A stretch of 64,000 nucleotides of DNA from Actinokineospora alba (GTDB lineage: Bacteria; Actinomycetota; Actinomycetes; Mycobacteriales; Pseudonocardiaceae). The notes below the pieces were generated by a model. The model saw only the letters and a program-made list of their open reading frames with translations, was not told the DNA's origin and did no database searches. The DNA is taken from positions 4,898,001-4,962,000 of the forward strand of contig NZ_SNXU01000001.1 in NCBI RefSeq assembly GCF_004362515.1, written 5' to 3'. Every line of letters begins with the position of its first letter. Position 1 is the stretch's first letter. Of this stretch, positions 28,009-36,969 are shown piece after piece. Both the position numbers and the translations under genes were made by a program.

Positions 28009-30201
28009 TTGTCAGCAAAACCGATGGTGACGGTGCGCATCGCCAGATGGAGCGCGTTACACCCGTGGCGCGCGATCGGCGCCTGGGTCGTGTTCGTCGC
28101 CCTGTGCATCGGGACCGGCGCGGTCCTCGGCACCAGGACCGCCGACTTCGACGACAACCCGAAGGGCGAGCAGGCGGTCTACCAGCGCATCGTCGACGAC
28201 GCGGCGCTCAACCGGCCCGCGTCGGAGAACGTCCTGATCACCGCCCGCGACGGCGCGCTCGACCAGGACAAGGCGCTCGCCGTCGCGGGCGAGGTCCGCA
28301 CCCGGATGGACGCGCTGACCGAGGTCGACAAGGTCGGCGAGCCCGCGCCGTCGCCGAAGCGGGACGCGATCCTGGTCAGCGTCGACATCGCGGGCGACCG
28401 CGAGACCGCCGACGAGCGGCTGCAGCCCCTGCTCGACGTCACCGCGTCCGTGCAGGCCGCGCACCCGGACCTGCGGGTGGAGCAGGTCGGCGGGAAGTCG
28501 CTGAACAAAGCCCTTTCGGAGACCTTGGGGAAGGACTTCCAGAAGGCCGAGTTCATCAGCATCCCGGTGACGCTGATCATCATGCTGCTCGCCTTCGGCG
28601 CCGTGATCGCCGCGGGTGTCCCGGTCCTGCTCGCCATGTCCGCGGTCGGCAGCGCGCTCGGCCTCTCGGCGCTGGTGTCGCAGCTCGTGCCCTCCACTGA
28701 GAACACCTCCAGCATGATCCTGCTGATCGGCATGGCGGTCGGAGTCGACTACTCGCTGTTCTACATCCGCCGAGAACGGGAGGAACGGGCGCGCGGGGCA
28801 AGCCACATCGACGCGGTCGAGATCGCCGCCGCCACCTCGGGCCACGCGATCGTCGTCTCCGGTATCGCCGTGGTTGTCGCCATGGCGGGCATGTTCGTCG
28901 CCGACGACGTCACCTTCTCCTCGATGGCCATCGGCGCGATCCTCGTCGTCGTGGCTGCGGTCATCGGCTCGATCACCGTGCTGCCCGCGATGCTCGCCAA
29001 GCTGGGCCGCTGGATCGACCGCCCCCGCGTTCCGCTGGTGTGGCGCCTTTCCGCCCGCTCCAACGGCGAGCCGAGGTTCTGGAAGGCGATCCTGAAGCCC
29101 TCCCTGCGGCGTCCGGGCGTGGCCCTCGTCGTGGCCGGTGGCGCCTTGGTCGCCCTGGCGATCCCCGCCGCGGGGATGACCCTCAACTCGCCATCGGACG
29201 CCGACCTCCCGCGCAGCATCCCGATCATGCAGAGCTATGACCGGATGACCGCCGCGTTCCCGAGCAAGGGCGCCGTCCACGCCATCGCGGTCCGCGCGCC
29301 CGCCGACTCGGTCGCCAAGACCGAGTCCGCCGTCACCGAACTGACCCGCCGAATCCAGGCCGACTCCGGCTTCGCGAACGACAGCGCCCCCAGGGTGACC
29401 CGCTCGGGCGACGGCCGGATCTTCGTGATCGCCGCGGCCATCCCGCATCGGGGGAGCAGCGCCGAAGCCGACCAGTCCCTGAACTGGTTGCGCACCAACG
29501 CCCTTCCCGCCACAGTCGGCGCTGTCGCGGGCGCGGAGTTCGCCGTCAGCGGCGAGACCGCGGGCAACAACGACTTCGTCGACAACATGACGTCGTCGCT
29601 TCCGTGGGTCGTGACGATCGTGCTGCTGCTGACCTTCCTGGTCATGCTGTGGACGTTCCGCTCACCGGTCATCGCCGCGTCGGCGATCTTCCTTAACCTG
29701 CTCTCGGCTGGTGCGGCGTACGGCGTGCTTGTCCTGGTGTTCCAGAACACCTGGGCCGAGGGCCTGCTGAGCTTCACGTCGACCGGCGGCATCGTGGCCT
29801 GGCTGCCGCTGATCCTGTTCGTCGTCCTCTTCGGACTCTCGATGGACTACCACGTCTTCGTGGTCAGCCGCATCCGTGAAGCCCGCGAGAAGGGCATGGA
29901 CACCCGATCCGCGGTGTCCCACGGCATCACCACCTCAGCCGGTGTGGTGACCAGCGCGGCCGCGGTCATGATCGGCGTGTTCTCCATCTTCGCCACCCTG
30001 AGCACCATCGACATGAAGCAGATGGGCGTCGGCCTGGCCACCGCGATCCTCATCGACGCGACCCTGATCCGCGCGGTGATCCTGCCGTCCCTGATGGCGG
30101 TCCTGGGCGAGGCGAACTGGTGGGCGCCGAAGTTCCTGCGCCCCCGCGCGGAGCCCGTGGCGGCGCCCGCTCCGGTCCGGGAACTGGACCGGGTCGGCTG
30201 A
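28009..30201 (+). CDS. MMPL-family RND-type exporter
   Basis: A ~730-residue membrane transporter of the MMPL family. The first transmembrane segment is around HPWRAIGAWVVFVALCIGTG, followed by a large extracytoplasmic loop, a block of five helices including GMAVGVDYSLFYIRREREE (with the conserved Asp-Tyr pair of the proton relay), a second loop, and a second five-helix block with LFGLSMDYHVFVVSRIREAR. These proteins export lipids, peptides or hydrophobic drugs driven by proton entry. Start choice is uncertain: TTG 28009 has GGGGGG nine bases upstream; GTG 27991 and ATG 28024 are also in frame. Cargo unknown. Confidence 0.9.
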   Translation: MSAKPMVTVRIARWSALHPWRAIGAWVVFVALCIGTGAVLGTRTADFDDNPKGEQAVYQRIVDDAALNRPASENVLITARDGALDQDKALAVAGEVRTRMDALTEVDKVGEPAPSPKRDAILVSVDIAGDRETADERLQPLLDVTASVQAAHPDLRVEQVGGKSLNKALSETLGKDFQKAEFISIPVTLIIMLLAFGAVIAAGVPVLLAMSAVGSALGLSALVSQLVPSTENTSSMILLIGMAVGVDYSLFYIRREREERARGASHIDAVEIAAATSGHAIVVSGIAVVVAMAGMFVADDVTFSSMAIGAILVVVAAVIGSITVLPAMLAKLGRWIDRPRVPLVWRLSARSNGEPRFWKAILKPSLRRPGVALVVAGGALVALAIPAAGMTLNSPSDADLPRSIPIMQSYDRMTAAFPSKGAVHAIAVRAPADSVAKTESAVTELTRRIQADSGFANDSAPRVTRSGDGRIFVIAAAIPHRGSSAEADQSLNWLRTNALPATVGAVAGAEFAVSGETAGNNDFVDNMTSSLPWVVTIVLLLTFLVMLWTFRSPVIAASAIFLNLLSAGAAYGVLVLVFQNTWAEGLLSFTSTGGIVAWLPLILFVVLFGLSMDYHVFVVSRIREAREKGMDTRSAVSHGITTSAGVVTSAAAVMIGVFSIFATLSTIDMKQMGVGLATAILIDATLIRAVILPSLMAVLGEANWWAPKFLRPRAEPVAAPAPVRELDRVG

Positions 30202-30212
30202 GCGACCGTGCC

Positions 30213-30245
30213 CCTGCCCCCGGATCGAGCCGATCCGGGGGCAGG
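30213..30245. terminator. Bidirectional terminator between mmpL-type and XRE genes
   Basis: CCTGCCCCCGGATC (30213-30226) pairs perfectly with GATCCGGGGGCAGG (30232-30245) around a five-base loop. It lies 11 bases after the exporter stop and 7 bases before the convergent regulator stop, so it can end transcription from both sides. Confidence 0.8.
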
Positions 30246-30252
30246 AGCCTGT

Positions 30253-31032
30253 TCAGCCTCGGAGCGCCGCGGCCGTCGCCGCGTCGGCGGGAAAGAACGA
30301 CTCGATCGCGAGTTCGGCCACCGTGACATCCATGGGCGTCCCGAACGTCGTCACCGTGCTGATCAACGCCAGTTCCACCCCGCCGTGTCGAAGCCGCAGC
30401 GGCACAACGACATCCGCCGAGTCCACCACCGGTTCCGCTTCGGCACACGGGTATCCCGCCAACTCGTCATGGAGTTCGGCGAGCGACTCGTCCGCGGTGA
30501 TGACGATCTGCCTGCGCAATCGGCTCAGCAGGTGCGCCCGCCACTCACCGAGGTTGACGATGCGCGAGGCCATGCCCCGCGGATGCAGGCTGACCCGCAG
30601 CACGTTCACCGGCGGCTCCAGCAGGTCGGCGGCGACACCGTCGAGCTGCGCGAGGAGGCTTTCGTTGGCCTCCACCAGGTTCCAGCTCCGGTCGACCGCC
30701 ACGGCGGGCAACGGGTTGTGCCCGGTGAGGACCTGGCGCACCGCCGTGCGCACCGCCGCCAGCCGCGGCGAGTCGAGCGCGTCCTGGGAGTACACCGGGG
30801 CGTAGCCCGCCGCGAGAAGCAGCTGGTTGCGGTCCCGCAGCGGCAGTTCCAGGGTGTCGGCGAGGAGCAGCACCATGTCCCGGCTGGGCACCGAGCGCCC
30901 GGTCTCGACGAAGCTGAGGTGCCGGGTGGAGATGTCGGCGCGCAGCGACAGCTCCATCTGGCTGAGTCGGCGGTGCTCACGCCACTGGCGCAGCAGCGCC
31001 CCAGCGGACCGGTCGAGTGCGGCGGTGGTCAT
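30253..31032 (-). CDS. XRE-type regulator with MmyB-like ligand domain
   Basis: A 259-residue regulator. The N-terminal helix-turn-helix is LLRQWREHRRLSQMELSLRA then DISTRHLSFVETGRSVPSR (residues about 14-52), and the C-terminal two thirds match the MmyB-like PAS-type domain (AVAVDRSWNLVEANESLLAQ, VNVLRVSLHPRGMASRIVNL), which binds fatty acids or small hydrophobic ligands. Proteins of this kind control neighbouring oxidoreductase genes. ATG 31032 is the start; it is followed by TTAALDRSAGALLRQ. It reads away from the phosphoribosyltransferase gene with 61 bases between starts. Confidence 0.88.
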   Translation of the reverse strand: MTTAALDRSAGALLRQWREHRRLSQMELSLRADISTRHLSFVETGRSVPSRDMVLLLADTLELPLRDRNQLLLAAGYAPVYSQDALDSPRLAAVRTAVRQVLTGHNPLPAVAVDRSWNLVEANESLLAQLDGVAADLLEPPVNVLRVSLHPRGMASRIVNLGEWRAHLLSRLRRQIVITADESLAELHDELAGYPCAEAEPVVDSADVVVPLRLRHGGVELALISTVTTFGTPMDVTVAELAIESFFPADAATAAALRG

Positions 31033-31093
31033 GCGCCCACCGTACGACGGCTGTCGATTACCTCCGAGGTCAGCTCTGGCGCACACTGGGACC

Positions 31094-31720
31094 ATGCGCT
31101 TCGCCGACCGGGCGGACGCCGGCCGCGTCCTCGCGGGCCGGCTGACTCACCTGCGCGCGGAGAACCCGCTGGTCCTGGGCCTGCCGCGGGGCGGTGTGCC
31201 GGTCGCCGCGGAGGTCGCGACCCGACTTGGCGCCGAGGTGGACGTCGTCCTGGTGCGCAAGGTCGGCGCACCCGGACACCCCGAACTCGCCGTCGGCGCG
31301 GTGGGGGAGGGCGACGTCACCGTCCACGCCGACGACGTCCTGCGCGACCTCGACCTCGCCTGGTCCGATGTGGCCGCCACCGCGGCGGGCGAGCGCGCCG
31401 AGCTCCGCCGCCGGGCCGAGCTGCTGCGCGCGGGCGCCGCGCCGCGCGATCTCGCGGGCCGCACGGTGATCCTGGTCGACGACGGCGTGGCGACCGGGTC
31501 GACGATGGCGGCCGCCGTCCGGGTGGTGCGGGGCATGGGCGCGGCGCGGGTGGTCGTCGCGGTGCCCGTGGCGCCGCCGGATGTGTTGGTGCGCTTGGGA
31601 AAGGTCGCCGACGAAGTCGTGTGCCCGCTGACCCCGCAGCGGTTCGTGGCCGTCGGGTACTGGTACGAGGACTTCAACCAGGTGCAGGATTCCGAGGTCC
31701 GCGCGATCTTGGGCCGCTAG
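31094..31720 (+). CDS. Phosphoribosyltransferase-domain protein
   Basis: A 208-residue type I phosphoribosyltransferase-fold protein. The PRPP loop is VILVDDGVATGSTMAAAVRV (about residues 124-143), and the conserved GLPRGGVPVAAEVATRLGAE opens the core. These actinobacterial proteins are often found near stress or surface-protein genes and lack a known substrate. ATG 31094 is preceded by a weak GGGA site. Its stop overlaps the convergent STAS gene stop by four bases, so the two transcripts have overlapping ends. Divergent from the XRE regulator. Confidence 0.85.
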   Translation: MRFADRADAGRVLAGRLTHLRAENPLVLGLPRGGVPVAAEVATRLGAEVDVVLVRKVGAPGHPELAVGAVGEGDVTVHADDVLRDLDLAWSDVAATAAGERAELRRRAELLRAGAAPRDLAGRTVILVDDGVATGSTMAAAVRVVRGMGAARVVVAVPVAPPDVLVRLGKVADEVVCPLTPQRFVAVGYWYEDFNQVQDSEVRAILGR

Positions 31721-32079
31721 GAGACGTCCTCTTCGATCCGCACACTCCGCGCGACCGCGGCCGGACCCAGCAGCTCGAGGATCCGGCGCATCGATGGGGG
31801 TGGGTTGTGCAGCACCAGGAAACGCCCCTCGTCGAGTGAGCCCGCGGCCCGGACCACCGTGATCACACCGGAGATGTCGATGAAGTCCAACTCGGCGAAG
31901 TCCAGGTGCACGTCACCCTCGGCCTGCCTGCACAGGGCGAGCAGGAACTCCTCGAAATCGGGGCGGGTGCTGAGATCGGCGTGCCCGGAAACGCGCGTGC
32001 CGTGTGCGCCGTCAGCGTCGCTGTCGTGGCCGTCGGGGTTCGGCTCAGACAACGGAAAGAGATCAGTGATCGCCGCCAC
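31717..32079 (-). CDS. STAS-domain anti-sigma-factor antagonist
   Basis: A 120-residue STAS protein. LDFAELDFIDISGVITVVRA carries the DISG motif whose serine is phosphorylated in SpoIIAA-type antagonists, and VLHNPPPSMRRILELLG is the conserved last helix. The first ~28 residues are Asp/Gly-rich and outside the domain. Typical partners are an anti-sigma kinase and a sigma factor, which are not next to it; the phosphoribosyltransferase gene converges and overlaps by four bases. Start ATG 32079 is the only good candidate, about 120 bases from the histidine kinase stop. Confidence 0.8.
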   Translation of the reverse strand: MAAITDLFPLSEPNPDGHDSDADGAHGTRVSGHADLSTRPDFEEFLLALCRQAEGDVHLDFAELDFIDISGVITVVRAAGSLDEGRFLVLHNPPPSMRRILELLGPAAVARSVRIEEDVS

Positions 32080-32202
32080 CGCCTCGCGGAGGTGCCATGG
32101 GCCCGCCAGTCGTGCTCATGCCCTCACCCCTCCCGGGCGCAGCGGATCTAGTGAACGCTGAGCCTACGCGCGAGTACGGCACGTGTCCCAGGTCCAAAGT
32201 CC

Positions 32203-33619
32203 TCAGCCGGGCCCGGCGGGCAACAAGACCGTCAAGCACGTCCTTCCGGGCTCGCTGTCCACCGTGACCGACCCGCCATGAGCGTGCAGGACGGCCGCCA
32301 CGATCGCCAGTCCCAAGCCGGTGCCGCCCGCCGCGCGCGAGCGGGAGCCGTCGCCGCGCACGAAGCGTTCGAAGACGTCGCCGCGCAGGTCGGCGGGGAT
32401 GCCCGGGCCGTCGTCGGTGACGGTCAGGACCACGTGATCCCTGGTGCGCGACAGCCCGGTCGTGACCGTCGTGCCCGGCGGCGTGTGGGTCCGGCCGTTG
32501 GCCAGCAGGTTCGCCACCACCTGGTGCAGCCGGGCCTCGTCGCCGGTCACCACCACGGGGTCGGCGGGCAGGTCGAGCCGCCAGTGGTGGCCCGGTCCGG
32601 CCACCTGGGCGTCACTCACCGCGTCGACGACCAGCCGGGACAGGTCGACCGGCTCGGCGAACAGCGGGCGGCCCGAGTCGAGCCGGGCCAGCAGCAGCAG
32701 ATCCTCGACCAACGTCGTCATCCGGGCCGCCTCGGACTCCACCCGGGACAGCGCGTGCGCGATTGGCGCGGGCACCTCGTCGTCCTGCCTGCGGGCCAGC
32801 TCGGCGTAGCCGCTGATCGCGGCCAGGGGAGTGCGCAGCTCATGGCTGGCGTCCGCGACGAACTGGCGGACCCTTGTCTCGCTGGCGTGCCGGGCGGCGA
32901 GCGCGCCCGCGACGTGGCCCAGCATCTTGTTGAGCGCGGAACCGACCTGGCCGACCTCGGTGCGTGGATCGGTGTCGGCCGCCTCCACCCGGTCCGGCAG
33001 CGCCACCTCGCCCCGGTCGAGCGGCAGCTCGGCCACCCGGCGCGCGGTCTCGGCCATCCGGTCGAGCGGGCGCAGCGTGCGGCGGACGATGACCACGCCC
33101 GCGACACCGGCCACGGTGAGGCCGAGGAGGGAGACCGCGCCCAGGACGAAGCCGACGGTCCACAGGGTCTCGTCGACGGAGTCCATCGGCAGGCCGGTGA
33201 CCACGGTGGCGGGCCCGGCCCGGGTCGCGATGAGCCGGTAGGGCCCGAGGCCGCGCAGGTCGCGTTCGCGGACGGTGCCGTCGACCGGGAGCGCGGCCAG
33301 GGTCGGCAGCAGGGCCGTAGGGAGGTCGTCGCGGCTACCGGTGGTGCGCTGCAGCTTGGCGTCGAGCACCCGGCCGTCGTACACCAGCACGTTGAGGGTG
33401 CCGGGCCCCTGTCCGGGGGCGTCGATCGGCGGCCTGCCGCGGGGCGGGCCCTGGTCGCGGCCGACGTAGTCGCTGGCCCGCATACCGGCGTCGGTGAGCT
33501 GTCGGTCGAGCTGGGCGACCAGGAAGGCGCGCAGGACGACGAGGGTGACCACCCCGATGACCAGGCAGACCATGGCGAGGAGGACCACCTGCTCGGTGAT
33601 CAGCCGCGCCCGCAGCGTC

Positions 33620-33642
<23 letters not shown>
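32203..33642 (-). CDS. Sensor histidine kinase
   Basis: A 479-residue membrane histidine kinase. TM1 is about residues 20-42, then an extracytoplasmic sensor loop rich in Gly/Pro with two Arg-Gly stretches, TM2 at about 167-190 followed by a HAMP domain, and the dimerisation motif FVADASHELRTPLAAISGYA (phospho-His about 279). The ATPase domain has NLLANGRTHTPPGTTV (N box) and DDGPGIPADL (G1). It overlaps the response regulator gene by 23 bases; the pair is the usual two-component order. The signal is unknown. ATG start chosen at the end of the response regulator. Confidence 0.92.
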
Positions 33643-34345
<703 letters not shown>

Positions 34346-34417
34346 GGCTTGAATCATCCGCCACCCGGATGCGGCGGGCCTGTGCTGAACCTGTGAGCCT
34401 GCTGTGTAACCGGAGGT

Positions 34418-34485
34418 CGGCGCCGAGGTGGGAGATCGCTCGGTTGACACCCGAGCGGTCGCAGGTTCGAATCCTGCTGCGCCGG
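34418..34485 (+). tRNA. tRNA-Val(GAC)-like sequence, probably a pseudo-tRNA or attachment remnant
   Basis: Anticodon stem-loop CTCGG-TTGACAC-CCGAG (34439-34455, anticodon GAC, valine), T-arm GCAGG-TTCGAAT-CCTGC (34461-34477), and an acceptor pairing CGGCGCC (34418-34424) with TGCGCCG (34478-34484), six of seven paired. Between acceptor and anticodon stem only 14 bases remain where about 19 are expected, and no normal D stem forms (at most three pairs, GGT with ATC). No CCA is encoded. It may be a decayed tRNA or a tRNA-derived integration site. Confidence 0.4.
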
Positions 34486-34852
34486 GGTCCTGCTGCCGGG
34501 TTTGAGGGGCAGGCTGGGTGCCGGTTCGGCAGGCATGCCGGTGGTCGGCCGCGTGGTGACGTTCGGCTGCCAGGCGGGCCTGCCGCGGTGGTGCTTGCTG
34601 TTTGGCGGGTGCGCCGGGGTTGTGCTTGCTCTGTGAGGGGACTGCCGGGGTGGTGCTGGGTCGGCAGGCGTGCTGGTGGTCAAGTCCGCTTGGTGAAGTC
34701 CGGCCGCCGGGCGGGCGTCCGGGGGTGGTGCCCAGCTGCCTGGCGCGGCTGCCGGAGAGTGGTGCCCAGCTGCCTGGCGGGCCTGGCGGGGTGCCGGCAG
34801 TTGCCTGGCGGGCTCAGCCTGCGGAGCTCAGCCCTCAGCCTGCGTACTGGTG
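34486..34852. other. Gene-poor stretch with short imperfect repeats
   Basis: About 365 bases with no convincing gene. The plus strand is G/T-rich and has repeated phrases such as GTGGTGCCCAGCTGCCTGGCG (34729-34779 region, two close copies of CCCAGCTGCCTGGCG) and CTCAGCCTGCG (34813 and 34833 area). Open frames through it have unnatural composition. It looks like decayed or inserted DNA between the tRNA-like sequence and the metallothionein-like gene. Confidence 0.5.
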
Positions 34853-35185
34853 TCAGGCCGCGTGGTGGCAGGTCGGGCAGGTGCAGTCGGCGCAGGTGCA
34901 GTTGTTGCAGCTGTCGGCACAGCCTTCGCACTGGCAGGTGGCGTGGTTGCAGGTGGGGCAGGTGCAGTCGGTGCAGCCACAGGTGGCGCACGAGTCGTCG
35001 CAGCTGTCGCACTGGCAGTGGTCGCACTCGTCGTAGTGGACCGTCCCGTTCTCACGGTGCTCGCGATGCAGGTGGCCGTCGTGGACGTAGTCGACGTGGT
35101 CGCCGTGCACGATGGCCGCGTGCCCACACTCGGGGCCGTGCGTGTGCCGGTGCTGTTCCGCGGGCTGGTGCTCGATCGTCGTCAT
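34853..35185 (-). CDS. Cys/His-rich metallothionein-like protein with duplicated module
   Basis: A 110-residue protein with 20 Cys and 16 His. Residues 1-48 are His-rich (QHRHTHGPECGHAAIVHGD, then HDGHLHREH). Residues 53-110 are a Cys-rich tail made of two copies of a ~27-residue module: CQCDSCDDSCATCGC...DCTCPTC and CQCEGCADSCNNCTC...DCTCPTC. Nothing else is present, so it should act as a metal store or chaperone (zinc or copper by composition). I do not recognise a named family. ATG 35185 follows the end of the ArsR gene by 40 bases; the frame upstream runs into the ArsR gene. The ArsR regulator is the natural metal-responsive controller. Confidence 0.75.
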   Translation of the reverse strand: MTTIEHQPAEQHRHTHGPECGHAAIVHGDHVDYVHDGHLHREHRENGTVHYDECDHCQCDSCDDSCATCGCTDCTCPTCNHATCQCEGCADSCNNCTCADCTCPTCHHAA

Positions 35186-35225
35186 ACCCTCATGCTTATG
35201 CGCATGGGTGCATCCGGCGAGTCGA

Positions 35226-35513
35226 TCACTTGTCGACGGGGTCCACGACCTTCGACGCGGCGACGATGATCGACCACAGTGGACTGCGCGTGCGCTCGTA
35301 GTAGACCCGGCGGTTCGCGGGTTCCCGGTGCTCCACCAACATCCCAAGATCGACCATCCGACTCAGCTCGATCCCACAGGCACTCTGCGCGATCACCGTC
35401 TTGGGCGGCTCGGACTGGAAGAAGCGAGGCCCCGCATGCTGATGAATCCACAGCGCCAGCCGCAGCCTGCTCGGCCTGCCGAACATGAGCCGACCGACAT
35501 CGCCTGCGTCCAT
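35226..35513 (-). CDS. ArsR-type winged-helix regulator
   Basis: A 95-residue winged-helix protein resembling ArsR regulators: RPSRLRLALWIHQHAGPRFF then IAQSACGIELSRMVDLGMLV and REPANRRVYYERT (recognition and wing). The metal-binding cysteine pair typical of ArsR/SmtB is not seen (only one Cys), so the sensing mode is unclear. It precedes the metallothionein-like gene by 40 bases, likely one transcript. A sequence with GTTATCCG and TATCAAGATA lies 27-45 bases before its start and is the candidate promoter/operator. Confidence 0.68.
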   Translation of the reverse strand: MDAGDVGRLMFGRPSRLRLALWIHQHAGPRFFQSEPPKTVIAQSACGIELSRMVDLGMLVEHREPANRRVYYERTRSPLWSIIVAASKVVDPVDK

Positions 35514-35539
35514 TGGGGGCTCCTGGGTAAGCGGTAGCA

Positions 35540-35558
35540 GTTATCCGATATCAAGATA
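35540..35558. promoter_or_regulatory. GTTATCCG / TATCAAGATA motif before the ArsR gene
   Basis: GTTATCCG (35540-35547) and TATCAAGATA (35549-35558) lie just upstream of the ArsR start. The same two words recur at 42493-42518 with an eight-base spacer, upstream of another minus-strand gene. On the minus strand this reads TATCTTGATA then CGGATAAC. A shared regulator site is possible but the function is unproven. Confidence 0.35.
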
Positions 35559-36140
35559 GCGGGGTTGAGGGGTGGTGTCGAGGTAGTGGAGCTCCAGACG
35601 CATCCCGGCCGGCCCGGCGCCTCTCGGCCCGGGTTCGTTCACCTCAGTCGGTTCGTCCACCTCAGTCGGTTCGTTCACCTCAGTCGGTTCGTCCACCTCA
35701 GTCGGTTCGTTCACCTCGGCCGGTTCGCCCGCCCCAACCGGTTCGCCCGCCCCATCCGGTTCGTTCACCTCGGCCGGTTCGCCCGCCCCAGTCGGTTCGT
35801 TCACCTCGGCCGGTTCGCCCGCCCCAACCGGTTCGCCCGCCCCATCCGGTTCGTTCACCTCGGCCGGTTCGCCCGCCCCAGTCGGTTCGTTCACCTCGGC
35901 CGGTTCGCCCGCCCCAGTCGGTTCGTTCACCTCAGTCGGTTCGCCCGCCCCAACCGGTTCGTCCGCCCACTCGGTTCGGGCCTCCCTGCCCGGTCGCCGG
36001 GCCCGACGCGGCTTTGCCGATTCGGCTAGCCAACTCGACTCCGCCGCACCATCCGAACCGTGAGTCGGTCCAGCCGAAATCCCGCTTGTGTTCCATCCGA
36101 CTCGACGGGCAGGCTCGGTTCGCCCGTTCGGCTTGTCCAC
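35541..36140 (-). CDS. Hypothetical repeat protein with hexapeptide tandem repeats
   Basis: A tentative frame of about 199 residues whose central 18 units read [EG][VA][NDG]EP[TAVD] (for example EVNEPT, GAGEPA, GAGEPV, EVDEPT), an acidic, disordered repeat. The opposite strand is also open and reads RFVHLS/RFARPN, but the minus strand has the more GC3-like codon pattern. A longer start at 36341 would overlap alkB; I used GTG 36140, but this is weakly supported. The C-terminus (LDTTPQPRYLDIG) overlaps the regulator motif at 35540. Whether it is expressed is uncertain; no family is recognised. Confidence 0.3.
   Translation of the reverse strand: MDKPNGRTEPARRVGWNTSGISAGPTHGSDGAAESSWLAESAKPRRARRPGREARTEWADEPVGAGEPTEVNEPTGAGEPAEVNEPTGAGEPAEVNEPDGAGEPVGAGEPAEVNEPTGAGEPAEVNEPDGAGEPVGAGEPAEVNEPTEVDEPTEVNEPTEVDEPTEVNEPGPRGAGPAGMRLELHYLDTTPQPRYLDIG
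35640..35965. repeat. 18-bp tandem repeat tract
   Basis: About 18 adjacent units of 18 bases on the plus strand alternate between CGGTTCGTTCACCTCAGT-type and CGGTTCGCCCGCCCCAAC-type. A 90-base block (five units) occurs twice in exact copy. Unit length is a multiple of three, so the repeats keep frame. There are no spacers as in CRISPR. Confidence 0.9.
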
Positions 36141-36247
36141 CAGCCGTAGCCCGCCCGGCTTCGCCGACCGGTGCGAGCCCCGCCTTGCGGGAGCCTGCCC
36201 ACCTCGTCGCCGACTCCAGTCCCCCTCGGCGGAGGCATGGCTGCCGC

Positions 36248-36859
36248 TCAGAGCACCCCGCGGGGTCGGAACTGGATGCTGATTCGGGGCCCGACCGGTT
36301 TGCTGGTCTTGGGGACCGCGTGTTCCCACGTCCGCTGGCAAGACCCGCCCATCACCAGCAGATCCCCGTGCCCCACCTCATGGCGCAGCGTTCGGCCTCC
36401 ACCCCTGGGGCGCAGCATCAGCGCCCGCGGGGAACCCACCGACACGATGGCGACCATCGTGTCCTCCGTGGCGCCCCGGCCGATTCGGTCGCCATGCCAG
36501 GCGACGGAGTCGTGGCCGTCGCGGTAGAAGCACAGGCCCGCGGTCGCGAAGTGTTCCGGGTGGTAGTGCTGGTTGAGCGCGTCCCTCGCCTCCGTGAGGG
36601 CCGGGTCGGGCAGCGTCACGCCCTCCCGGTAGTGGCACAGGAGCCTGGGGACGTCGACCACCGAGTCGTACATCTTTCGGCGTTCGGCTTTCCAGGGCAC
36701 GGTGTCGACCAGGCGGTCGAACAAGTCGTCGGCTCCGGGCAGCCAGCCGGGGAACAAGTCGAGCCATGCGCCGTCGGACAGCGTGGTGCGGCGCAGGCCG
36801 GACAGCGGCGGGAGCCCGGCCGTCTCCGGGGCGTCCCACAGTGATCCCTGCAGCGCCAC
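36248..36859 (-). CDS. alkB: AlkB-type 2-oxoglutarate/Fe(II) dioxygenase
   Basis: A 203-residue AlkB-family DNA/RNA demethylase. Iron ligands are His122 and Asp124 in SVAWHGDRIG and His180 in CQRTWEHAVPK; the 2-oxoglutarate arginine is in GPRISIQFRPRG (about 192). The start is placed at GTG 36859, which has GAGGGG at about eight bases upstream; upstream GTGs (36865, 36880) are in frame. It should repair alkylated bases. It is divergent from a small unknown gene, with a 22-bp inverted repeat (TCGATGAT...ATCATCGA) between them. Flanked by accessory-type DNA, no ada-like regulator nearby. Confidence 0.88.
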   Translation of the reverse strand: MALQGSLWDAPETAGLPPLSGLRRTTLSDGAWLDLFPGWLPGADDLFDRLVDTVPWKAERRKMYDSVVDVPRLLCHYREGVTLPDPALTEARDALNQHYHPEHFATAGLCFYRDGHDSVAWHGDRIGRGATEDTMVAIVSVGSPRALMLRPRGGGRTLRHEVGHGDLLVMGGSCQRTWEHAVPKTSKPVGPRISIQFRPRGVL

Positions 36860-36868
36860 GCTCACCCC

Positions 36869-36890
36869 TCGATGATACACAAATCATCGA
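36869..36890. promoter_or_regulatory. Inverted repeat in the alkB/88-aa divergent promoter
   Basis: TCGATGAT (36869-36876) and ATCATCGA (36883-36890) are exact inverted repeats around six bases. It lies 10 bases beyond the alkB start, inside the shared interval, the usual position of an operator. No binding protein is known. Confidence 0.45.
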
Positions 36891-36969
36891 ACAGGTGTTC
36901 AGTGCGCGTGCTGCTCCTCCGCGAGGGATACTGGAACCACACCGCTGTGCCATCCCGAGAGGAACCATC

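Noticed and set aside
35640..35965. Possible CRISPR array
   Set aside because: The repeats are continuous 18-mers with no unique spacers and no cas genes nearby.
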